34,166 nt of DNA, from positions 1 to 34,166 of the IMG/VR virus record IMGVR_UViG_3300027763_000144, one strand, 5' to 3'. A program made the translations under genes and the position numbers. The notes beneath the pieces are model-generated. The model saw nothing but the letters and a program-made list of their open reading frames with translations, had not been told where the DNA came from and did not search any database. The DNA comes from a virus. Shown piece by piece: positions 9,401-15,659 of the stretch (its first letter is position 1; the number at the start of each line of letters is the position of its first letter).

Positions 9401-10056
9401 TTTGTTGGGTCTGTGGCGTAAGAACCAACAAAAGTAGCATCAAAATTTCCTAAGAGTGTATTAATGTTTGTATACGTTGTTGCTACTTGTGCTGCATTAT
9501 TGGAAGCTTCGGTGGCTTTAGTAGTTGCAGTTTGAGCACTATTTTGAGCATTAGTTACAGCCGTAGCCATATTTGTGTTGTAAACTAAGGCAGTATTTAA
9601 TGCAGTATCAACTTGAGTAGCTTTATTAGTAGCAGTAGTTGCTGCAGCAGCAGCATTAATTTCTGAAATATTTGCTGAGTTTTTTGACTGCAGTGCGCTT
9701 GCAGCATACGCTGCTGCTAAATCATTTTTACTAGCAGCAGTATTTGCAGAAACTAGAGCAGATGCAGCAGCAGTATTAGCAGACGTAACTGCATTAGTAG
9801 CTGTAGCAGCTGCAGCTTGAGCAGCATCTCTAGCAGTTTCTGTTGCTAATTGAGCTGCAGCGGAAGCATAAGGAGTACCAGGTATACCTTGTGGACCTTG
9901 AATACCTTGAGGGCCAAAATCAGATGTTACAACTACTGTAGACGTTACTTCATTGTCTATAACAACTATTTCGCCTACAGATGTTACAACTACTGTAGGC
10001 GTTCCTTCATTGTCTATAACAACTGTTTCGTCATTTATTTGTACAATACTGTCCAT
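6451..10056 (-). CDS. Collagen-like, alanine-rich coiled-coil tail fibre protein with internal repeats
   Basis: The 1,201-residue product reads as a long trimeric fibre. It opens with a duplicated 19-residue segment (VVIDNEGTPTVVVTS and variant), then a short collagen run (GPQGIQGPQGIPG). Alanine/serine-rich helical regions follow (about residues 60-185, 253-309 and 396-495), interrupted by a small domain with VGSYATDP and VGALYYNT, a pattern common in aquatic phage fibres. Next come GAPSNTLGVNDDFYLD, Gly-X-Y runs (NGTNGTNG), and repeats containing TYTITYSDATTSTYTVTNG: three in the middle (one divergent) and two near the end. A phage-fibre TLPAATDTLVGKATTDTLTNKT-type segment lies between. It ends in a hydrophobic GKAIAMAIVFG. 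AAAGGA precedes the ATG. Collagen-like triple helices give stiff fibres; the tip receptor, if any, is unknown. Confidence 0.88.
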   Translation of the reverse strand: MDSIVQINDETVVIDNEGTPTVVVTSVGEIVVIDNEVTSTVVVTSDFGPQGIQGPQGIPGTPYASAAAQLATETARDAAQAAAATATNAVTSANTAAASALVSANTAASKNDLAAAYAASALQSKNSANISEINAAAAATTATNKATQVDTALNTALVYNTNMATAVTNAQNSAQTATTKATEASNNAAQVATTYTNINTLLGNFDATFVGSYATDPTKDKNNNTLKVGALYYNTVIGDLKFYNGVNWETPNLSVAASAAASEASAAAANTSANAARESATSAAASATAAAASASSVATTATTAVAAITSAETDALGAVEEAVETVTNIAEAVEEYQNTVVSKTNLVLSNSIQVAAALASVNTSKATIETGLGQLETSIITINANLALSTENKNNSAISATAAAGSATAAAASATAAAGSVSSVASYASSADSAAGRAATSATSAASSASSAASAITTANASASNAAASATAASSSATAASSSATAAAASAITAQRVIWRSGSGAPSNTLGVNDDFYLDTANGDVYRKTSGSYTIVFNIKGAAGAGITNIQRTSGTGLAGSLDTYTVTYASGATATFTVQNGINGANGTNGVNGTNGRSVSSISRTSGTGAAGTTDTYTITYSDATTSTYTVTNGANGADGVNGTNGRSVSSISRTSGNGAAGTTDTYTITYSDATTSTYTVTNGGLVDLASPGPIGSTNPAAGSFTTLSASTAIALSSGGTGKTTAPAAQANLLGYTSTVGTGQVTFGYGSSSILPYYAEVLFNTQASIPFPVGTYVIVAGNNNSTGWNGLWLVSSAGTSYIRWLTPSGQLSMTGLTNGYVVAATFLTNTSSFYQTNTGTGAGFVLPDTSTLQTGWSFRINNASTTDPTYVCTSTGAIVASIPANSASYFTCVSVSDNTAAAWRAGLTEFNLTGITGSGNMVLSTSPTLTSPVIKSGSIFNGATSGTITVIATAVAGTRTLTLPAATDTLVGKATTDTLTNKTLNAAVLTGTLTANSSVGTSGQFLQSTATGVQWATISVTNGTNGTNGTNGTNGRGITSIAKTGTAGSIDTYTITYSDATTSTYTVTNGAAGTNGTNGTNGADGTNGTDGRGITSISRTSGNGAAGTTDTYTITYSDATTSTYTVTNGANGTGGGGAGAGVATGGTQGQVLVKSSSTDYETAWSSLKTINGTSIAGTGDITITSGVTTGKAIAMAIVFG
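6666..6994 (-). repeat. Repeat cluster near the 3' end of the collagen-like gene, with 9-base tandem repeats
   Basis: Two copies of the TYTITYSDATTSTYTVTNG module (cores starting at 6671 and 6848, 177 bases apart) are separated and followed by runs of the 9-mer ccgtttgta (6791-6835 with one variant, and 6959-6994, four exact copies), which encode Asn-Gly-Thr collagen triplets. Confidence 0.88.
8001..8420 (-). repeat. Repeat cluster encoding TYTITYSDATTSTYTVTNG modules, middle of the collagen-like gene
   Basis: Two near-identical copies start at 8001 and 8151 (150-base period, 50 codons), followed by a divergent third (about 8320-8420). Each module joins a short beta segment to Gly-X-Y runs. 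The first copy contains 100 bases identical to 6666-6765. Confidence 0.88.
9921..10030 (-). repeat. Tandem duplication of 19 codons at the start of the collagen-like gene
   Basis: Two 53-base copies (9921-9973 and 9978-10030) lie at a 57-base period and differ at only a few positions. They encode VVIDNEVTSTVVVTS and VVIDNEGTPTVVVTS. The period keeps the frame, so this is a recent in-frame duplication. Confidence 0.88.
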
Positions 10057-10065
10057 AGTATTCCT

Positions 10066-10650
10066 TTATCTTGTAACTTCTGGTACTAAGGAAACAGTTC
10101 CGCCAGCAAAAGGTACAACAGTAGTACCTTTTACTAACTCTAAACTATACACAGCTTGTTTAAATGTTAGTGTTTGTGTTACGCTTGCAGGAATACTAAA
10201 AACTATTGTTTTTAAAGTATTATCTATTTGAATTAAACCATTCTCAGTTGTTAACTCTAGCAAAACGGTAGGTGAAGTAAGTTTTTCACGAATTTGCATA
10301 CGTCCAGTTATACCAACTAAATCAATTGGTTGGTTATACTCTAAGATACCTCCGCTAGTATAGTTGCTATAAGTTGCACTATTTATAGCATTAAAAGTTA
10401 GAGTATCTGCAGTTGTTGCTGTATTGCTAATATAGTCAAAATTAGCAACTTCTTTCATGCCGCCAATATTTGTTAGCTTTGTGCGCCAACCTACGGGCAC
10501 CCCGTGAGCTGGCGCGGTTACTACCATAGGTGCTGTTTTACTAATAGCAGTAATTGGTATATATTTTTTAGTACTAGATTCCCATCTAAGTACTTTACTA
10601 AAAGTGCTGCCTTGATATACTTTTATGTTTAATTTAATTGGTGCTACCAT
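10066..10650 (-). CDS. Beta-rich tail protein with an inserted FCCH-like module
   Basis: The 194-residue product has a split outer domain. It begins KLNIKVYQGSTFSKVLRW and resumes at QPIDLVGITGRMQIREK (about 107-123), continuing with LLELTTENGLIQID, VYSLELV and a final VSLVPEVTR. I know this pattern from phage tail proteins related to the N-terminal domain of receptor-binding or baseplate proteins. Between residues 38 and 105 sits a small module with AHGVPVG, NIGGMKEV and YSNYTSGG, resembling the short beta module often annotated as 'E1 FCCH-like' in phage proteins. The ATG has a strong ribosome site (AAAGGAG, six bases away) and overlaps the upstream gene by 17 bases. Probably a small structural tail part; the exact position in the virion is unknown. 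Confidence 0.78.
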   Translation of the reverse strand: MVAPIKLNIKVYQGSTFSKVLRWESSTKKYIPITAISKTAPMVVTAPAHGVPVGWRTKLTNIGGMKEVANFDYISNTATTADTLTFNAINSATYSNYTSGGILEYNQPIDLVGITGRMQIREKLTSPTVLLELTTENGLIQIDNTLKTIVFSIPASVTQTLTFKQAVYSLELVKGTTVVPFAGGTVSLVPEVTR

Positions 10651-10987
10651 TTGGCTCTCCTTTGTGCAGTATAACTTGAAGCCTAGTAACTTCTCTTGTT
10701 AGTACTATTACTTCTTGTTGTAAACGTTGGTTTTCAACAGTTAATTTTTGTAATTGATTATTTAATTTTATTACTTCTTGTTGCAGCCTACCAAGTTCTA
10801 GACTTAAAGATGTATTTTGTTGAGACATGCGCTCTAATTCATTGTGCATTAGGGTAATAATAGAGCTCTCAGCAGTATTAGCCTTCCAATTAGTAAATAG
10901 TTTTTTGCTTAAAAATACTAATGCTATAGTGCAAGCAACAAACTCTCCTAGATACTGTGTAAGTATAGATGTTTCATTTGGACCCAT
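10634..10987 (-). CDS. Membrane-anchored coiled-coil protein, function uncertain (spanin- or holin-like topology)
   Basis: The 117-residue product has one hydrophobic segment (about residues 11-30, YLGEFVACTIALVFL) followed by positively charged residues and a long heptad-rich coiled coil (about 45-108) with Leu, Ile and Val at heptad positions and many Gln and Glu. It is the first gene after promoter P2, with a leader of about 100 bases. I chose the ATG at 10987 because AAAGGA stands seven bases upstream; an ATG 30 bases earlier would put that ribosome site inside the gene. An N-terminal anchor with a coiled coil would fit an inner spanin, but a spanin-like gene already lies at the left edge, so this could instead be a holin-like or superinfection-related protein. 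I cannot decide between these. Confidence 0.75.
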   Translation of the reverse strand: MGPNETSILTQYLGEFVACTIALVFLSKKLFTNWKANTAESSIITLMHNELERMSQQNTSLSLELGRLQQEVIKLNNQLQKLTVENQRLQQEVIVLTREVTRLQVILHKGEPNGSTN

Positions 10988-11094
10988 TTTAATTCCTTTA
11001 AAAATGAATATAAGCAAAAATTATAGTCCATATGTATTTTTGCACAATTATTAAAATAAATAATTATAATTAATTTACCCATTATTTTGGTATT
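10988..11094 (-). other. AT-rich untranslated leader of unit 3
   Basis: This stretch between the P2 -10 box and the first gene is strongly AT-rich with TTAATTATAATTATTTATTT-type sequence. It carries the AAAGGA ribosome site at its end. I see no supported gene, stable hairpin or riboswitch in it. Confidence 0.6.
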
Positions 11095-11123
11095 ATTATA
11101 CCATTTAAGCTAAGGTATGTCAA
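11095..11123 (-). promoter_or_regulatory. Promoter P2, exact sigma-70 consensus
   Basis: TTGACA (11118-11123) and TATAAT (11095-11100) match the consensus perfectly, with the ideal 17-base spacer and extended -10 TGGTATAAT. It begins three bases after the terminator's T-run. Transcription would start near 11088 with a leader of about 100 AT-rich bases before the coiled-coil gene at 10987. A six-base inverted repeat (TGGTAT-N4-ATACCA, 11088-11103) covers the -10 and start point. Confidence 0.9.
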
Positions 11124-11125
11124 CA

Positions 11126-11155
11126 TAAAAAAATACCAGCCCTAAAGCTGGTATT
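11126..11155 (-). terminator. Intrinsic terminator ending unit 2, bidirectional
   Basis: A nine-base-pair stem (AATACCAGC/GCTGGTATT) with a six-base loop is followed on the minus strand by a run of seven Ts, the classic Rho-independent form. On the plus strand ATTTTTT also follows, so it could act in both directions. It sits between the 49-codon gene and promoter P2. Confidence 0.88.
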
Positions 11156-11164
11156 ATTTTTTAT

Positions 11165-11314
11165 TTAACCATTGTATTTTGGTTCTATTTCTTTATTATC
11201 TTTAAAATTTTTATGTTCTAAATAACAGCCGCCTACTAGTGCTAAACCTATAAGTAAATCATAAAAAAATTGTTGTAAGCATAACTTATTGAGGATATGT
11301 TTCAAGAATTTCAT
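11165..11314 (-). CDS. Putative 49-residue small membrane protein or lipoprotein
   Basis: This short reading frame begins with ATG inside the 3' end of the heme-oxygenase-like gene (30-base overlap, different frame) and stops at 11165, ten bases before the hairpin of the intrinsic terminator. The product starts MKFLKHILNKL, has a hydrophobic stretch DLLIGLALVGGC ending in a possible lipobox (LVGGC, Cys at residue 30), and finishes with a charged tail (KNFKDNKEIEPKYNG). The hydrophobic-then-charged pattern and the fit into an otherwise unexplained gap support a real gene. Against it, the ribosome site is weak (no clear GGAG before the ATG), so it would rely on coupling. If real, it could be a small lipoprotein such as an outer spanin or an exclusion factor; this is speculative. 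Confidence 0.5.
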   Translation of the reverse strand: MKFLKHILNKLCLQQFFYDLLIGLALVGGCYLEHKNFKDNKEIEPKYNG

Positions 11315-11792
11315 CCATTGAATCTAATAAAGCTTTAAAACAATCTCTTGCTGGTTGAATAACTCCAGGAGATTCTCGCAGTTGAGTTAAACATTTAAGT
11401 GCTTCAGGGCGACTATCCCAAGATAGGTGTTCAGTAGGAAAACCTTCTAGTCGCCTGCGCATAATTTCACCGCCCATTAAGTGAGCTCCTGTTAGCACGT
11501 ACGCCGCACCAACTATTGCTGTTGAGTTAGTTAGTGTATTTGCGTAATTTTCAGCTGCTTTAATTGAAGTTACTTCAATATTAAGTGTAGCAATATCTGT
11601 TTTAATACGCTGAACACGATGTACTGTGCTTGGTAAATGTTGATCTACAACTTCATGTAGTTGCAATAAAACTTGTAGCCAAGCTCTATACCATATAGCA
11701 GGGGGTTTACCTATTGCCATTACACCTCCAACAGGATGTTGTTCACAAGCATGATGTAAGTCTCGTGTTGCGTTCCATAGTTCACTATTCAT
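11286..11792 (-). CDS. Heme-oxygenase-like protein
   Basis: The 168-residue, mostly helical product resembles bacterial heme oxygenases, which cut heme to biliverdin, iron and carbon monoxide using host reductant. Landmarks in family order: LWNATRDLHHACEQHP (residues 5-20), with His13 in the place of the proximal heme ligand (pattern AT..LH...E); WYRAWLQVLLQLHEVVD (34-50), like the second helix; and AAYVLTGAHLMGGEIMRRRL (96-115), matching the glycine-kinked distal helix (YVL.G..LGG..I). It is somewhat shorter than typical bacterial members (roughly 190-230). The start overlaps the upstream stop as ATGA. No other heme or bilin gene is in the window, so its place in a tail operon is unusual. 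Related helical folds (TenA-like or iron-binding oxidases) are alternatives. Homology is likely; activity is untested. Confidence 0.75.
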   Translation of the reverse strand: MNSELWNATRDLHHACEQHPVGGVMAIGKPPAIWYRAWLQVLLQLHEVVDQHLPSTVHRVQRIKTDIATLNIEVTSIKAAENYANTLTNSTAIVGAAYVLTGAHLMGGEIMRRRLEGFPTEHLSWDSRPEALKCLTQLRESPGVIQPARDCFKALLDSMDEILETYPQ

Positions 11793-12292
11793 GTTGTGCT
11801 TTCATTAAATAACATATCAATTTTACTGTACTCAGTTTCTGGGTCTATTTCAAATAAATTTAGTAGTTGTGCTACTTGCTGTATAAGAGGACTAGTTCTA
11901 TCTACGTCTACACTATATTCCCAATAAATTTGTATTTCTTTTGACAATGTTTTAACGGTTTCTTGCCAAGTATCTAATAAATTATTTTTTAGCAATGTTA
12001 AACGAAAATTACTATTACTAACTACTTTAGTACAATTAAAAGTATTAAGTATATGTTTTTGTTTAAGTATATTCCACTCTTCTTCTGAAATTTCTTTTAA
12101 AAACCCTTCTACATTTGTATCTGCAGAGTCTGCACAAGTACCAAATAAATAAGGTATACCTATTGTTAAAGATTCTTGCCACTCTACATGAATTCCTTCA
12201 ATATCAGGAAAAACTAACTCATTTATAGAAGGTTCTTTTAGTGCACTTATTCTAGTTTTTTTATCTATATAAGTAAATACTATATACTTCAT
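11789..12292 (-). CDS. Tail-fibre-associated accessory protein (assembly-like C-terminal domain)
   Basis: The 167-residue product has an N-terminal half of unknown type (MKYIVFTYIDKKTRIS) with ISEEEWNILKQ near its middle. The C-terminal 80 residues follow a pattern I know from phage proteins encoded beside tail fibres: a start like VSNSNFRLTLLKNNLLD, a helix, YWEYSVDVDRTSPLIQQVA and a final IDMLFNES. In relatives this reads as 'R...ALL..GLLD', then 'W.....F.R..P.V..LA', then 'LD.LF..A'. It follows the 1,119-residue adhesin after one base, suggesting it assists that protein's assembly or attachment. The start at 12292 has only a distant AAGGG, so coupling is probable. Assignment is moderate and partly from context. 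Confidence 0.6.
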   Translation of the reverse strand: MKYIVFTYIDKKTRISALKEPSINELVFPDIEGIHVEWQESLTIGIPYLFGTCADSADTNVEGFLKEISEEEWNILKQKHILNTFNCTKVVSNSNFRLTLLKNNLLDTWQETVKTLSKEIQIYWEYSVDVDRTSPLIQQVAQLLNLFEIDPETEYSKIDMLFNESTT

Positions 12293-12293
12293 A

Positions 12294-15200
12294 TTAGTAA
12301 ATTTCCCTTCTTATTAGTCTAAAAAGAGCGGCACCAGCAGTAGCATCATCTGTAAACCAAGTACCTATAGTAGCAGTGCCACCAAGTTTTATTTCTTGAT
12401 AATAATCATATCCAGAAAATACAGGATCATGTGGCTGAGGTTTTATTGGATTTGCAAGATACTGGGTTTTACTTGTAAGCCTACTATTATAAGTTACAAC
12501 TCCATCACCTTTTTGGTACGTAGTACAACTGTAGTGACTATATGCGATTGCAGTATAAAATTTTTGACTAGTAGGAGTTATAGTTCCCACAGGGTTTGGA
12601 GGTAAATTACTTAATCTATATTGTGCCTCTTGCGCGGAGCTCAATTTATCAAGATTAAACTCGTTTAGTGGTGTAACAGAGTTTCTGCAGGTTCCCATTA
12701 AATCATTACTTGTATAAGGAAAAGCACCATACATTGAATAAGTAAGATTAGACAAAGCTCCTAAATTTCCGCCTCTTTTATATGATGTAGTCGAGCTAGT
12801 AAATAAAGTAGAATTAAAATTACCTACGTAGTAATAACTTACTAAAGTTAACTCATCTCTACTAGGCATGTACCAGTCAGTATAGCCTTTGTTAACAGTA
12901 GAATTACCATTGAATTGCTTAATTAAATGAAATGCAGAAGTTGCAGCAGCTGGATCTTTAGCAGGAAGACTAAAAGCAAATGTATCGTAATAAGCTTTTG
13001 TAGCTCGTTGCCCTTCAGTAAAACTAAACGCTTCATAAGGAATAGCTGGAGCTGGATCCGTTTTTGAGTTGTACAACGCTCCCTCAAAGTAAGCATCAGC
13101 AGCTGAAGTTAGAATTGATGTAGCTATATCTCCAACAAGTATTCTGTGTTTAGCCATTATGCACCAAGTAACCGTATCGCTAACTCCGCCAGTAATTTCG
13201 CTTTGATAAACACCAACTGTTATTGTGTTACCATAGGCTCTTACTATATGTCCTTGCATTTTTTGATAAGGATTGGCTTTATTTCTAATGTCTACTACTT
13301 GACCTAGATAAAATAAAGGGCCTTGTACATCCTGATAGTAACGAGCACCTAAATCGTCTGCAAGCTCAAATGTAAATTGAAAATCCTTGTTTGCACGATC
13401 CATTACTTGCTGTCTTCTTGCGCTAAAACTAACGCTTGGACTTAAACCTATGTAAATATTATTTAAATATCCTGCCGTAGTAGACCGTACGTTAGTAGGA
13501 ATACTAATTACTTTAGGAACAGTTTCACAGACATAACCCCACATATCGCTAGAATAGTAGCCGCCCTTATAAAATTCACCAATAGTTAGGCTATTAACGC
13601 CAGTTTCTATATTATACCTATCTGGGTTTGGTATTACATTTTTATATTCTAGTGCAGTTTTAAAATAATAAAAATCACTGCTTTCTGATTCTGTAACTGT
13701 ACCCTTATATTTTACGGTTACTCTAAAAGAACTGTTTTCTTCAGCCTTCTGAGAAGTCCAAGATTGAAATTTATCTAAAGTATCACCAGTTACATAATTA
13801 TATATTCTACTGTCTACTTCGTTCCACTGCGTAAGTAGTAATGGATTTTGTTTTTCTAAAATCCACGTACTAGTAACGGGGCTTTCTACCAAACCTCCAG
13901 ATTTAAACGCAAACGTTGAGGCTGTAAAAGTAACTGTAGGACCTTCGTATGTAGTGCTATTTACAAGCGGAGTAATACCAGGTTTTTCTAAATTATAATC
14001 TTGTATAAATCTACCAAAAGCACTCCAATCACTATTAAATACAGGAGTTGTAGTACCAAATGTAACGCCTACGTATCTAGCTCTCCATAAGTAAGTAGTG
14101 CCTGCTACTAATTTTGGTAATCCTAACAAATTACTAGTAGTATTTTTAATATCTATATCTGTAGTAGTAAGTTCCTGAAAAGCTCTTCCATTGGTTTCTG
14201 TAAGCTGTTGCCCCTCACTACCCATCCTATAAAATTCCCACTCCGTTCTAGTATACGTTTTTCCGTATAAGGTAATGTAATCAGATATTTGCAGTCTAGT
14301 AACTTTTGAGTTATTAGGGGTTACTAGTGAGGGCGTATTAATAAAGTTAGGAATTAAAAAAGATAACGGAATTCTACTAGTATATTCTGAGCTTGCGTTA
14401 TTTTGATTAACGTATTTAGCTCTCCAGAAAAACGGAGTTTCAACTGGTAGAGCTGGCTCGCCAAAGGCAGAAATTTGTCTTAGTGTTTGAGTTTCTAAAA
14501 TCCTAGTTCCAGCCGCATTAACTGTGTACCTAGGATTACCGCTAGTGTTTACACTAGTAAATATTTCCCAAATAGTATCTTGAACTGGTACTTCTGGGTC
14601 TTCCGCACTTTTATACTGACTAATTACTAGTTGTGTTAATAGCTGAGACGGCAGCCATGGATCTGGTACTGTTTTAGGTGTAACTATTTTATCAACTTGA
14701 ATATTTTTTTGCAGCGCAGTCCAAGGTCCATTTACATAGCCTTTTCCAGGCGAACCAGCTGTGCCTGCATCGTTACCATTATGTCTAGCTCTCCAGTAGT
14801 AAGTATCCCCGTTTGGGATTTTTGTAGGAGCTGTTATAGCACTAATAGTATTATCTTGTATAATGTCTATGTATGGATCAAACACTCTAAACTCAGATTT
14901 AAAATCAGTGCTACCAGGTATTGTTAGCACACTAAGATCATTTGTAGTATAGGCTTCCCATTCAGTAGATACCCAAGTTATAACTCCAAGATAGCCAAGC
15001 GAATTTTTAACACTGCCTGAAATTGTAGTACTATTTGCTGAAGTTGTAAAAGGCGAACTAAATGCTGATACTATAAGTGTATCAACTACAGCATCTGCGG
15101 TTGTAACTATACTTGGTTTATCTATAAGTTCAGGGAATACTTGATCTCTGGGCTTTGAGTAGCCAGATTCAATTTGACCGCCTAAATAGGTTGCAACATA

Positions 15201-15653
15201 TTTACCTCTCCAGTAGTATTTTGTTCCAGGAGAAAGCAGCGTAGTTCCAATATATAATTCTGTAGGTAAGTTATAGGTGTTAGCAACGTCTGAAACAGCA
15301 GTAAGAACCCATGGATTAGACATATCCTTTTTTAAACTAATCTCAAATATTACAGATACTTGTTTTGCAGGATTAAGTACATCAGTAGTAGAAAAAGGAC
15401 TTAATCTTAGTTGTCTGTTATGTATTGCAGTAGTAGGAGTTAGAGCACTTGGCGTACGAACTACAGGAGGGTCAGTAGTTACCCAGTCTTCTCCATTTGA
15501 ATAGTACATTTCACCGTTAAAGTAGGTAAATGACCCTTCGTAAAACTTAGGGTCATATAAAATACCGCCAGTATCAGCTTTAAATATATCTACAGAATTG
15601 CCAAAACTAACAGTTTTACCTGACAATAATTTTGTATTACTTAAAGTACTCAT
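12294..15653 (-). CDS. Tail adhesin with fibronectin-III-like repeats and a C-type-lectin-like C-terminal domain
   Basis: The 1,119-residue product begins with a short attachment segment containing YFNGEMYYSNGEDW (about residues 45-58). At least four Ig/Fn3-like modules follow; each ends in a YxWRA+Y-type strand (WRGKYV near 148, WRARHN near 286, WRAKYV near 409, WRARYV near 521) and most carry a TEWE strand. After a central beta region, the C-terminal quarter contains GYTDWYMPSRDELTLVSYY (about 921-939) and closes with AALFRLIRREIY. This matches the DUF1566/formylglycine-enzyme-like variety of the C-type lectin fold (pattern DW.LPS.DEL ... VR.IRR), a common receptor-binding tip. The ribosome site is weak. 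The tip domain probably contacts the host surface; the ligand is unknown. No diversity-generating template is visible nearby. Confidence 0.82.
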   Translation of the reverse strand: MSTLSNTKLLSGKTVSFGNSVDIFKADTGGILYDPKFYEGSFTYFNGEMYYSNGEDWVTTDPPVVRTPSALTPTTAIHNRQLRLSPFSTTDVLNPAKQVSVIFEISLKKDMSNPWVLTAVSDVANTYNLPTELYIGTTLLSPGTKYYWRGKYVATYLGGQIESGYSKPRDQVFPELIDKPSIVTTADAVVDTLIVSAFSSPFTTSANSTTISGSVKNSLGYLGVITWVSTEWEAYTTNDLSVLTIPGSTDFKSEFRVFDPYIDIIQDNTISAITAPTKIPNGDTYYWRARHNGNDAGTAGSPGKGYVNGPWTALQKNIQVDKIVTPKTVPDPWLPSQLLTQLVISQYKSAEDPEVPVQDTIWEIFTSVNTSGNPRYTVNAAGTRILETQTLRQISAFGEPALPVETPFFWRAKYVNQNNASSEYTSRIPLSFLIPNFINTPSLVTPNNSKVTRLQISDYITLYGKTYTRTEWEFYRMGSEGQQLTETNGRAFQELTTTDIDIKNTTSNLLGLPKLVAGTTYLWRARYVGVTFGTTTPVFNSDWSAFGRFIQDYNLEKPGITPLVNSTTYEGPTVTFTASTFAFKSGGLVESPVTSTWILEKQNPLLLTQWNEVDSRIYNYVTGDTLDKFQSWTSQKAEENSSFRVTVKYKGTVTESESSDFYYFKTALEYKNVIPNPDRYNIETGVNSLTIGEFYKGGYYSSDMWGYVCETVPKVISIPTNVRSTTAGYLNNIYIGLSPSVSFSARRQQVMDRANKDFQFTFELADDLGARYYQDVQGPLFYLGQVVDIRNKANPYQKMQGHIVRAYGNTITVGVYQSEITGGVSDTVTWCIMAKHRILVGDIATSILTSAADAYFEGALYNSKTDPAPAIPYEAFSFTEGQRATKAYYDTFAFSLPAKDPAAATSAFHLIKQFNGNSTVNKGYTDWYMPSRDELTLVSYYYVGNFNSTLFTSSTTSYKRGGNLGALSNLTYSMYGAFPYTSNDLMGTCRNSVTPLNEFNLDKLSSAQEAQYRLSNLPPNPVGTITPTSQKFYTAIAYSHYSCTTYQKGDGVVTYNSRLTSKTQYLANPIKPQPHDPVFSGYDYYQEIKLGGTATIGTWFTDDATAGAALFRLIRREIY

Positions 15654-15659
15654 AGTATA

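Noticed and set aside
10988-11017. Upstream start of the coiled-coil protein (MLIFIFKGIK)
   Set aside because: The AAAGGA site falls within it and serves the ATG at 10987; nothing upstream resembles a ribosome site.
10948-11082. Small frame of about 44 codons in the P2 leader (MGKLIIIIYF...)
   Set aside because: It starts only a few bases after the predicted transcript start with no ribosome site, and its composition fits AT-rich untranslated sequence.
11018-13100. Diversity-generating retroelement parts (template repeat or reverse transcriptase) next to the lectin-like domain
   Set aside because: No reverse transcriptase gene and no visible near-copy of the C-terminal coding sequence exist in the window.
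13600-13645. Possible internal promoter (TATAAT-like match within the 1,119-residue gene)
   Set aside because: The sequence 17 bases away is ATGTAA, not TTGACA-like, and no gene boundary is near.
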